Source: HLUCCA09 sp965277275 (GTDB taxonomy: Bacteria > Pseudomonadota > Alphaproteobacteria > Rhodobacterales > Rhodobacteraceae). Taken from it: a DNA stretch of 64,000 bases. Position 1 is the stretch's first letter. Every line of letters begins with the position of its first letter. The notes under the pieces are model-generated. The model was not told the DNA's origin, did not search any database, and worked only from the letters and a program-made list of their open reading frames with translations. The DNA lies in assembly GCA_965277275.1 (NCBI GenBank), contig CBDICG010000002.1, positions 3,348,001 to 3,412,000 on the forward strand, written 5' to 3'. Positions 27,898 through 35,416 of this stretch are shown piece by piece. The position numbers and the translations under genes are program-made.

Positions 27898-28442
27898 TTC
27901 GCAAGATCCTCTTCGCCAAAGCAACCGACCGCGGCTTCGGCCTCTGCAAGCCGCCCCTTGAAGACGAGCATCGCCGCGGCAACGAATGTCAGCCACGCCA
28001 TCAGCGCAAACCAGATCCAGCCGGCGAACCATGGGATCTGCACCCATGCCAGGGGTGTCTCAAGCGGCGTGTTGGCCCGCGAGGCATTGGCAAGGGAGCG
28101 CTCGACAACCGGCCAGCACTTGTAGGCGATGAGCGTCACCGTTCCGGTCAGGACAAGCATTGCCAGCAGATCGAAGAGCGCGCGGCCAAGCTTGGTCGCG
28201 CGCCCCCTGAGGATGTCGATCCGGACATGGCCGAGCTCGAGCAGCGTGAAGGCCATGCCCCACGAGGTCGCGATGGCCATGACGTAGCCGGAGAGTTCAT
28301 CCGTTCCGCCAAAGGAGGATCCGACCTGTCGGAGCACGATGTCCACCAGAACGAGCGCAGCGCAACTCATCAGCAGGATGCCGGTGGCGAGCGCGACGCC
28401 GTGGTTCAGGCGGCGCAAGGTATGCAGCAACGTGTCTTCCAT
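27894..28442 (-). CDS. dctQ: TRAP transporter small membrane subunit DctQ
   Basis: A 182-residue protein with four membrane segments (about residues 15-37, 51-70, 89-112 and 131-153). The motifs VDIVLRQVGSSFGGTDELSGYVM near 28-50 and SWGMAFTLLELGHVRIDIL near 54-72 are typical of DctQ. It lies between the binding protein (24 bases away) and dctM (4-base overlap), the standard TRAP order. Confidence 0.92.
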   Translation of the reverse strand: MEDTLLHTLRRLNHGVALATGILLMSCAALVLVDIVLRQVGSSFGGTDELSGYVMAIATSWGMAFTLLELGHVRIDILRGRATKLGRALFDLLAMLVLTGTVTLIAYKCWPVVERSLANASRANTPLETPLAWVQIPWFAGWIWFALMAWLTFVAAAMLVFKGRLAEAEAAVGCFGEEDLAK

Positions 28443-28466
28443 CGGATCCCCCCCGGGTTTGGCGCG

Positions 28467-29501
28467 TCAGCCGCCGATCAAGACGCCGACGACGTTGCCG
28501 ACGCTGGCGTTCCAGCGCTCGGCCCAGTCGCCGCCCGCGCGCTCCGCCCAATCCGGCAGCACCTCACCGACGAGTACGTTGCGCGCCTTCTCGAAGTCGG
28601 CATCGGAGACTTCGACCAGCGTCATGTTGCGTGCCTCCCCGGCCGGACACTCGCCGTTGCCCGTCAGGCACGCGATGTCGTTGACGAGCGCGTCCTGCGC
28701 GCTGTCCCAGGCGGGGCCTTCGAACTCAGAAGAGATCTGGCTCATGATCAGATCCTGCTTGTCCGCGCTCAGGCTGTTCCAACGGTCCATGTTCATCGCC
28801 GTCACGACACTGTCCCAGCCGCCCAAAGGGATCGCCATCAGGTGGGTCGAAACCTCCCACCAGCCCGCAGAATAGCCGGAGCCAGCGCCCGTCACGGCGC
28901 AATCCACAACACCTTTCTGAAGCGCACCGGGCACTTCGGAGAAGCTGACGTTGACGCCCTCTGCTCCCAGCGCTTCGAGGAACTTGGCGGTCATGCGGCC
29001 CGAGGCGCGGACCTTCAGGCCCTCGAGATCGGCCAGCTCCGAAACCTCTGCGTTGCAGAAAACGACCTGCGGCGGGTAGGGGGCGATCGCAAGGAGTTTG
29101 CTGTTGAAGCGGTTGGCGTAGATCTCCTCTACCATCGGGCGGGCGGCATCGACCATGGCGCGCGCTTCGTCTGCCGACAGTGCCAGAAGCGGCACGTCGA
29201 GCCCTTCGAGCTCCGGTGCATCGGCCACCGCGTAGTCGGCGACGGTCATCGCCACGTCGTAGACGCCATCACCCAGAAGGCGGAACACGTCGCCGACGCC
29301 GAGATTCATCTGGTTGTGCGTCGTCAGCGCGACGTTGATCTCACCACCCGAGGCGGCGGGCAGGGTCTCTCCCCAGAACGGCGCTTCGTACTGCAGGTGC
29401 AGCGGCAGGCCAGACCAGCTGCCGACAACCGAGAGATCCTCCGCAAGCGCGGGGGAGGCGAGTGCGGTCGTGGCGACCAGCAGGCTAAGGGTGCGTTTCA
29501 T
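28467..29501 (-). CDS. dctP: TRAP transporter periplasmic substrate-binding protein DctP
   Basis: The chosen start is the ATG at 29501, preceded by AAGGAGCC; it gives 344 residues with a clear signal peptide (MKRTLSLLVATTALASPALA, cleavage near 20). The family features PYPPQVVFCN near 187, then LADLEGLKVRASGRMTAKFL near 199 with the conserved arginine that binds a carboxylate, and VDCAVTGAGSGYSAGWWEVS near 239 are seen. The bound solute is probably an amino acid derivative such as 5-oxoproline, inferred from the neighbouring pxpBC and D-glutamate-cyclase-like genes. Confidence 0.9.
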   Translation of the reverse strand: MKRTLSLLVATTALASPALAEDLSVVGSWSGLPLHLQYEAPFWGETLPAASGGEINVALTTHNQMNLGVGDVFRLLGDGVYDVAMTVADYAVADAPELEGLDVPLLALSADEARAMVDAARPMVEEIYANRFNSKLLAIAPYPPQVVFCNAEVSELADLEGLKVRASGRMTAKFLEALGAEGVNVSFSEVPGALQKGVVDCAVTGAGSGYSAGWWEVSTHLMAIPLGGWDSVVTAMNMDRWNSLSADKQDLIMSQISSEFEGPAWDSAQDALVNDIACLTGNGECPAGEARNMTLVEVSDADFEKARNVLVGEVLPDWAERAGGDWAERWNASVGNVVGVLIGG

Positions 29502-30351
29502 AGGTGGCTCCTTGTTGGGTCTCGTGGGATTTTGTGGTGTTGGGCCGCAGGATTGGAATTTCGGCATCCTCCGGGATGTCGCTGATCAGCATGTGGCCGG
29601 GTTTATGCGTGATGCAGATGGGCATGGCGGCGGCTTCAAGCGCGACCTGCGGGGTCACGCCGCAGGCCCAGAAGACGGGCACATGCCCCTCCGGAACGGG
29701 CGCGGGATCGCCCCAGTCGGGGCTGGCGACATCAGCGATGCCAAGCCCCGCCGGATCCCCCCAATAGACCGGCGCTCCGTGGGCCAACGGAAAGCGGCGC
29801 GAGATCTCGACAGCCTCGGCAACGCGCCCCTCCGGGATCGCACGCATCGAGACAACCATCTTCCCCCGGAAGGGGCCCGCGGGCACCGTCTCGATATTGG
29901 AGCGGAACATGGGGACCGTTTTGTCATTCTCGATGTGCCAGACCGAGAGGCCGGCCTTTCGCAGTGCATGTTCAAACGTGAACGAACAGCCGAGCGCGAA
30001 CACGACGAAATCCTCGCGCCAGAGCTCCGAGATGTCATGCACCGCTCCGTCCAGCCGCCCCTGCCGGTAGATGTTGTAGGCAGGCACATCGGTTCGGATG
30101 TCGATCTCGGCGCCCATGGTGCGCATGATCGGATCGCCCGTGTCGGACACGGCCGTCAGCGGGCAGGGCTTCGGGTTCCTTTGGCAATACCGCATGAAGT
30201 CGAGCGCATAGGCTTCTGGCATGATCGAAAGGTTCGCCTGAAGAAACCCCTTGCCCAGACCCGCCGTGTGCGAGCGGTACGCCCCTTTGCGAATTGCCTC
30301 TCGGACCTCGGAAAGAGAGCTTGCCTTGAGCGCCTGGTACACGAATGTCAC
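29485..30351 (-). CDS. D-glutamate cyclase-like protein (DUF1445 family, putative hydro-lyase)
   Basis: A 288-residue member of the DUF1445/D-glutamate cyclase family: AYRSHTAGLGKGFLQANLSIM near residue 24, YCQRNPKPCPLTAVSDTG near 55, DFVVFALGCSFTFEHAL near 113, and the C-terminal FWACGVTPQVALEAA with CITHKPGHMLISDI near 252. The mammalian member turns D-glutamate into 5-oxo-D-proline, which fits the pxpBC genes downstream. The 3' end overlaps the dctP start by 17 bases. It is the first gene of the operon, transcribed in the same direction as the LysR gene. Confidence 0.88.
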   Translation of the reverse strand: MTFVYQALKASSLSEVREAIRKGAYRSHTAGLGKGFLQANLSIMPEAYALDFMRYCQRNPKPCPLTAVSDTGDPIMRTMGAEIDIRTDVPAYNIYRQGRLDGAVHDISELWREDFVVFALGCSFTFEHALRKAGLSVWHIENDKTVPMFRSNIETVPAGPFRGKMVVSMRAIPEGRVAEAVEISRRFPLAHGAPVYWGDPAGLGIADVASPDWGDPAPVPEGHVPVFWACGVTPQVALEAAAMPICITHKPGHMLISDIPEDAEIPILRPNTTKSHETQQGATYETHP

Positions 30352-30431
30352 CCCCCGGTTTCGCGATCAGCCTGCGACTACCGGGGGATAAAATCAAATC
30401 GATTAATTTTAGCTTCTAAGATCAAGAAAAT

Positions 30432-31331
30432 CTATTGCTCCATCCGTCCTGCGTAGGCAGACGACACTTCTAAGGCCAGGGCGGCGGCGGTTTCGGTCAG
30501 GTGGCTTTTGGGTTCACTCAGAAAGGACGCGGTGAATTGCAACGGGCTTGGCACCCAGCCGGGATCGAACTCGCGCAGCCGCCCCGCCCGAACGTACTCC
30601 GCTCCGAGCGCGCGGGGCAGGGCGGCCACGCCCATATCGGCTTCGACCAACCGGAAACAGGCCGACAGGGACGACGACGGAAAGAGAGAGGCATCCGGGC
30701 CGACCCGCTCAAAAAGCTTCTCCTTGAGCTCCCGGAACGGCCGCGTGTTGCGCGCATAGGAAAGGACCGGGCGCCGCAGGTACTCCCCTTCGTCTTCGAT
30801 CCGGGTGCTTCCCGCCGCAGTGTACCATTTCAGATCGAACCCCGGCAGAAGGATGTTGTTCACGGCGTAGTCTGAAATCGGTCCGAGCAGGATCGCGAGG
30901 TCGATTTCTCGGTTCATCAGTGCCTCGCGCAAGTCCTTGGAAACGTCCACCTTCAGCTCGATCTCAAGCTTTGGAAAGTCGCCGTGCAGATGTGTGACAA
31001 GCTCCGGCAACCAGCACTGGGCAACCGTTTCGGACGCGCCGATCCGCAGCCGCCCGTCCAGCCCGGCCGGGTCGATGACGTCCCTTTGGACGAGTTCGAC
31101 GAGGTGCTCGAACCGCTCGGCATGGGATACAAGCAACTCGCCACGCTTTGTCAGTTTCATCCCGCCCGAGGTCCGCTCGAAGAGGTCGCAAGACAATGCC
31201 TGCTCGAGGTTCTTGATCCGCGCCGTCACTGCAGGTTGCGTGAGGCCGAGGGCGGAGGCCGCCCGGTGCAGCCCCCCCAGCCGCACCACCGTGAGGAACG
31301 TCCGCATCTGTTCAATCGTGAATCGCGACAT
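30432..31331 (-). CDS. LysR-family transcriptional regulator
   Basis: A 299-residue regulator from the ATG at 31331 (MSRFTIEQMRTFLTVVRLGG); this start gives the normal family length and puts the winged helix-turn-helix at residues 5-62 (AASALGLTQPAVTARIKNLE). The rest is the periplasmic-binding-protein-like effector domain, with LRIGASETVAQCWLPELVTHL near 91. It is 80 bases upstream of the D-glutamate cyclase-like gene and co-oriented with it, so it probably controls the transport and catabolic operon. Confidence 0.92.
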   Translation of the reverse strand: MSRFTIEQMRTFLTVVRLGGLHRAASALGLTQPAVTARIKNLEQALSCDLFERTSGGMKLTKRGELLVSHAERFEHLVELVQRDVIDPAGLDGRLRIGASETVAQCWLPELVTHLHGDFPKLEIELKVDVSKDLREALMNREIDLAILLGPISDYAVNNILLPGFDLKWYTAAGSTRIEDEGEYLRRPVLSYARNTRPFRELKEKLFERVGPDASLFPSSSLSACFRLVEADMGVAALPRALGAEYVRAGRLREFDPGWVPSPLQFTASFLSEPKSHLTETAAALALEVSSAYAGRMEQ

Positions 31332-31724
31332 GCCAGTCCCAGTGCGCAGCTCTTGTCTCCTCCGTTTCTTATATCGTTGCCCGAAGGAAGGCATCTGCAT
31401 CCCGCCCGCGACCACTTGGTTGAGGAGCTCGCCCCGTCTCGAACACGCATCAGCACTGGTGCGACTCGATCAGGGCATGATCGGGCGCGCATGGTCGGTA
31501 AAGGGCGCAGTGGGCTGATGCGCGCGTCTCTTGTGGCCCGGTAGTGCTGCCGAGGCGGCCCTCTTGCCCGCCCAAGTCCTTTGCGCGGGGCTTGTCCGCC
31601 TGGCCTGCGGTGATGGTTCCCCTCGGCAATGCTGCTGTGCGGATGGGCTGGCTATGGCCCGCGCGGCACCTGTGGCTTACGCTTGGTCAGATTGGATAGT
31701 GCAGAACCAACAGGATTGATTCGA
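31332..31724. other. Divergent intergenic region between the LysR and vWA genes
   Basis: A 393-base region that must contain two promoters pointing outwards. I see no confident -35/-10 boxes; a TTTCTTATATCG stretch near 31363 is the most AT-rich part. No gene. Confidence 0.4.
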
Positions 31725-33755
31725 ATGACAATCAGGTATGTCACCGGCCTATTTGCGGCCATCAGCACGGCTCTCTCGCTCGGTTGGGCGCCTGTTCCTG
31801 CCAATGCGCAATCCGGGGCGTCTCGCGATCAGGTGATGCTCGTCCTTGATGCGTCGGGCAGCATGTGGGGTCAGATCGACGGTGTCTCGAAGATCGAGAT
31901 CGCGCGGGAGCAGATCGCCGACATGGTCGGTGCGTGGGATCCGGCGATTGACCTTGGTCTGATCTCCTATGGACACCGTGAGCGCGGCGCTTGCGGCGAT
32001 ATCGAGATCGTGCGCGCGCCCGGCCCGCTCGACGCCGATGCCTTCACCTCATCCGTCAACGGCCTCTCTCCGCTTGGGATGACCCCGCTCACGGACAGCG
32101 TGCGCCTTGCCGCCGAGACGATGCGCTATTCCGAGCAGAAGGCGACGGTCATCCTTCTCAGCGATGGGCTGGAGAATTGCGAAGCGGACCCCTGCGCCCT
32201 TGCACGAGAGCTCGAGTCCGTGGGGATCGATTTCACGGCCCATGTCATCGGATTTGATATCGATGCCGCGGAGGCCGCTGAGCTCTCGTGCCTTGCCGAG
32301 ACGACCGGGGGAGAGTTCTTTCTGGCCGGGAATGCCGACACTCTGACCGCGTCGTTGCGCCAAACGGTGGAGGCGATTGCGGAGCCTGAGCCCGAGCCAG
32401 AAATCGTCGTCGAGCCCGCGCCGGAACCTGAGCCCGAGCCCGAGCCTGTACCCGAGGGGCCAACCGGACTCACAGCGCAGGCCAAGCTCTGCGAAACCTG
32501 CGATCTGCTCACCGAAGGCGTGTTCTGGACGTTGCTGGCCCCCGGCTCCGCAGCCGATGGAGCGCCTGAACAGATCGCGACGGATGGCAGGGCTGCGGTC
32601 GAGTTCGAGTTGGACGCCGGCGACTATGTCTTGCGGGCACGCGTGGGCGAGGTGATCCGGGATATGCCCGTTGCGGTCGACCCCGGTCAGGTGACCGAGG
32701 CGATCCTCAACCTCCGTGCGGGCAACCTTCGGCTGCGTGCCGAGGCCGCGCCGGGAGGGACACCCCTCGAAGACTCCATGTTCTACCGGGTTTACTCTGC
32801 GGAGGTGGGTCTCAATGGAGAGCGCGAGCAGATCACGAGCTCGGGGCGGGCCATCGAAACTTTCACGCTTTCGGACGGGCCCTATCACATCGTGGCTCGG
32901 CACGGGGATGCCTTCGCCGCACAGGATGTAGAAGTGCGCGAGGGTGCGCTCAGCGACATCACCATCGACATGAACGTGGGCTATGTCCGCGTGGGAGCGA
33001 TCCCCACCGCTGGTGCGGAGACGCTGCAGGACAACATGTTCTACAGGGTTTTCGAACAGCAAGCCGATCTTCAAGGCAACCGTTCCGAGGTCACGACGTC
33101 GGGCGCCCCCGAGCCGCTCTTCCGCCTTCCGGCCGGGGATTACCTGCTGGTCGGGCGCCATGGGGAGGCCTTTGCGGAGCAGGCGTTCTCGGTCTCTGCA
33201 GACGCGCTGACCACTGTCTCTCTCGACATGAATGTGGGCTATCTCAGGGTCACGAGCACAATGGCCGAAGGCATGCCGCCGCTCGACAGTGGCGTGTTCT
33301 ACCGGGTGAACGAGGGGCAGGCCGATCTGGCCGGCAACAGGGACACCGTTACCTCGTCCGGGTCCGCCGAGAGCCTCTTTCGCCTGACGGAGGGAGCGTA
33401 TCAGCTGGTGACCCGGCATGGCGCGGCCTTCACGACCACCGATATCAGCGTGACGGCAGGCCGACTTGCAGAAAGCATGATCGTTCTCGGGACTGCGATC
33501 CTGCGCGCGCAGGCGGTGACGGAGGAAGGCGGCGCTCCCCTTTCGGGCGGTGTCTTCTGGACAGTGTTGGCGTCCGAGGAGGATCTCAGCGGCGGGCGTG
33601 AGCAAATCGTGAGCGATGGCCTCGCGCAACCCCAGCTTATCGTGAAGGCCGGCGACTATCTCCTGCGCGTCCGTCATGAGGGGGAGGAATTCGATTTCCC
33701 ATTTTCCCTCTCCCCCGGAGAGATCCGCGACACGACGTTCGTCCTGACACGGTAG
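31725..33755 (+). CDS. Secreted von Willebrand factor A domain protein with C-terminal tandem repeats
   Basis: The start chosen is the ATG at 31725, giving 676 residues with a signal peptide (hydrophobic segment 6-26, cleavage after NAQS or nearby). The vWA domain covers about 36-225, with the MIDAS motif LDASGSMWGQ near 40, the conserved threonine in GMTPLTDSV near 120 and the late aspartate in VILLSDGLENC near 145. A Glu/Pro-rich linker lies at 235-260. Residues 262-676 hold about five repeats of 85-90 residues, each with FYR-V or FW-V, a Q-N-R or G-RE-I segment, then Y-LV-RHG or Y-LR-RHE. These look like beta-sandwich repeats. It may bind metal and partner proteins at the cell surface or in the periplasm. 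Confidence 0.88.
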   Translation: MTIRYVTGLFAAISTALSLGWAPVPANAQSGASRDQVMLVLDASGSMWGQIDGVSKIEIAREQIADMVGAWDPAIDLGLISYGHRERGACGDIEIVRAPGPLDADAFTSSVNGLSPLGMTPLTDSVRLAAETMRYSEQKATVILLSDGLENCEADPCALARELESVGIDFTAHVIGFDIDAAEAAELSCLAETTGGEFFLAGNADTLTASLRQTVEAIAEPEPEPEIVVEPAPEPEPEPEPVPEGPTGLTAQAKLCETCDLLTEGVFWTLLAPGSAADGAPEQIATDGRAAVEFELDAGDYVLRARVGEVIRDMPVAVDPGQVTEAILNLRAGNLRLRAEAAPGGTPLEDSMFYRVYSAEVGLNGEREQITSSGRAIETFTLSDGPYHIVARHGDAFAAQDVEVREGALSDITIDMNVGYVRVGAIPTAGAETLQDNMFYRVFEQQADLQGNRSEVTTSGAPEPLFRLPAGDYLLVGRHGEAFAEQAFSVSADALTTVSLDMNVGYLRVTSTMAEGMPPLDSGVFYRVNEGQADLAGNRDTVTSSGSAESLFRLTEGAYQLVTRHGAAFTTTDISVTAGRLAESMIVLGTAILRAQAVTEEGGAPLSGGVFWTVLASEEDLSGGREQIVSDGLAQPQLIVKAGDYLLRVRHEGEEFDFPFSLSPGEIRDTTFVLTR

Positions 33756-34069
33756 GCGCACACAGGGACTGGAAAGGTGGCTGGCGCTGTTTGGCGGCAG
33801 GGATCTCGCGCGGCTTGATCGTCAGATGCGCGCTGACGGCTTGTTTTGGGACCAAAGCGCCAGCGAGCTTCGGAGGGGTTCTGCGCGCAATGAGGTGCCG
33901 TCAGCGTATGCGACGACCCAGCGGAAGGCTGTTCCGGTGTCGAGAGATCCCACACGCCCAACCGTTTGAACGAGTGACCCGTTGGCGCTGTCGCAACATG
34001 ATCCCCGGCATCCGAGGCCGAGTCCGAGTTCGACGTGCCAACGCCATTGCATGGCAAACGCGTCACGCA
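33756..34069. other. Non-coding stretch between the vWA and DUF389 genes
   Basis: About 314 bases. No supported gene on either strand and no clear terminator after the vWA gene. Confidence 0.35.
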
Positions 34070-34230
34070 ATGCACTTGGCAACCACCTTACGGATCGCGA
34101 TCTCCGTCGTTCTCTTGAGCCTGTGGGCGGGCTGTGCTCGGGTGCTCACCACGAAGTCGAAGAGCAAGTTACTGGCGCAACGAGCCGGTACAAGGCTGAC
34201 GAGATCTGGCGATGGGCGCGAAGAACATAG
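34070..34230 (+). pseudogene. Possible small lipoprotein, frameshifted
   Basis: The ATG at 34070 opens MHLATTLRIAISVVLLSLWAGC, a convincing lipoprotein signal with lipobox LWAGC. Soon after the cysteine the frame becomes implausible, while the neighbouring frame reads AHHEVEEQVTGATSRYKADE and stops at TAG 34228-34230, just inside the DUF389 gene. This would be a small lipoprotein of about 52 residues with one frameshift. It is short and could be chance. Confidence 0.3.
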
Positions 34231-35285
34231 CACTAACGAAGGATATCCTGCGCTTCGAAGGGGCCGCTTCTTCCAGGTACTGGCAGCGGTTCGCAATGCT
34301 CCTCGGGCTCTCGGTAGTCATCGCGACAATGGGCATGCTGCGGAATTCCGGCGCCGTTGTGATCGCGGCGATGCTGATCGCGCCGATGATGACGCCGATC
34401 CTCGGAATTGCGGCGGCGCTGGTCATGGGCTGGACGCGCCGCGCTGCGAAGCTGCTGATCATCGTATGTCTGGCAGCGCTGGCCTCGATCTTTGTGGCGT
34501 GGCTCCTTTGCCAGATTGCAGATTACCCACGCGGAATCATTGTGCCGGGCCAGATATCGGCGCGTACCGACCCTGGGACGGAAGACCTCGTGATCGCATT
34601 GGCGGCCGGCGTGGCCGGGGCCTATGTGCAGATCAACCGTGCCGAGATCAGCCTTCTTCCCGGCGCCGCGATCGGTGTCTCGCTCGTGCCGCCGCTTTCG
34701 GCCTCCGGAACGCTGCTCTATTTCGGCCAGCCGTCGGCGGCCTACGAGGCCTCGCTCATTTTCGCGACCAACCTTTGCGCAATCATCATCGCCGCGTGCA
34801 TCGTCTATGTCGCAAGCGGCGCGCGATCTGTTCTGCGCAGAGGCAAGCGAAGGCTGCGCTTCTCTTTCGGGATCGCGATGACGATGGCGTGTCTCGCGCT
34901 CATTGTCGTGCAGCTCGGGCGAGCGACTTATGCCCGCTACGAAGAAACCGACACGGAAGCGCGACTTGTACAAGGGATCGCCGATTGGGCGGGGTCGGTG
35001 TCGGTTGAGATCGCTCGCGTCGATGTGAGTTTGGAAGAGCGCGTCGCCGACGTCTGGCTTATCGTGGACTTGCCGATTGACGCGCAACACCGCGTCACTT
35101 CCGTCGCGAACCTGCTGCCAGAAGAACTCAAGCGCGCGAGTCTGCGAGACGCGATGCTCGCTACTCTCGGAGAGGATTTCTCCGTGACGATACGCTATCA
35201 GACGCGCATTGCAGGCACTGTTTCCTTCGGGTCGGCCGTCATCGCTCCGGCAACGGCACCGGAGACGGAGATCGTGCCGGAGTGA
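34212..35285 (+). CDS. DUF389 family membrane protein
   Basis: A 357-residue inner-membrane protein with the DUF389 core: RNSGAVVIAAMLIAPMMTPI near residue 45, ALAAGVAGAYVQINRAEISL near 129, LPGAAIGVSLVPPLSASG near 148. About six membrane segments lie in the first 245 residues and a soluble domain occupies 250-345. The function of the family is not established. The start lies inside the end of a possible small lipoprotein frame. Confidence 0.87.
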   Translation: MGAKNIALTKDILRFEGAASSRYWQRFAMLLGLSVVIATMGMLRNSGAVVIAAMLIAPMMTPILGIAAALVMGWTRRAAKLLIIVCLAALASIFVAWLLCQIADYPRGIIVPGQISARTDPGTEDLVIALAAGVAGAYVQINRAEISLLPGAAIGVSLVPPLSASGTLLYFGQPSAAYEASLIFATNLCAIIIAACIVYVASGARSVLRRGKRRLRFSFGIAMTMACLALIVVQLGRATYARYEETDTEARLVQGIADWAGSVSVEIARVDVSLEERVADVWLIVDLPIDAQHRVTSVANLLPEELKRASLRDAMLATLGEDFSVTIRYQTRIAGTVSFGSAVIAPATAPETEIVPE

Positions 35286-35416
35286 TCCTCCGTCGCGGGA
35301 TCCGTCAAAGCTTGCGGAATCACCGAGCCGGGCGTGGCGCAGTTTCTACCCAGACGGCCTGAGCTTCGAGCGAAAGTGTTGTGGCGACCCGGAGGCAGGA
35401 ACGCTAGATTTGGGGC

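Noticed and set aside
32370..32460. GAGCCC/GAGCCT-rich tandem short repeats
   Set aside because: They encode the Glu-Pro linker of the vWA protein and need no other explanation such as a CRISPR or origin.
32049..33761. A 570-codon minus-strand open frame opposite the vWA gene
   Set aside because: It is the antisense shadow of a GC-rich, repeat-bearing gene; it has no start context or family features, whereas the plus strand has a signal peptide and MIDAS motif.
33791..35008. A 405-codon plus-strand open frame across the DUF389 region
   Set aside because: It overlaps the DUF389 gene in another frame and its translation is Arg/Cys/His-rich and without any fold; only its short lipoprotein-like piece (34070 on) is worth a mention.
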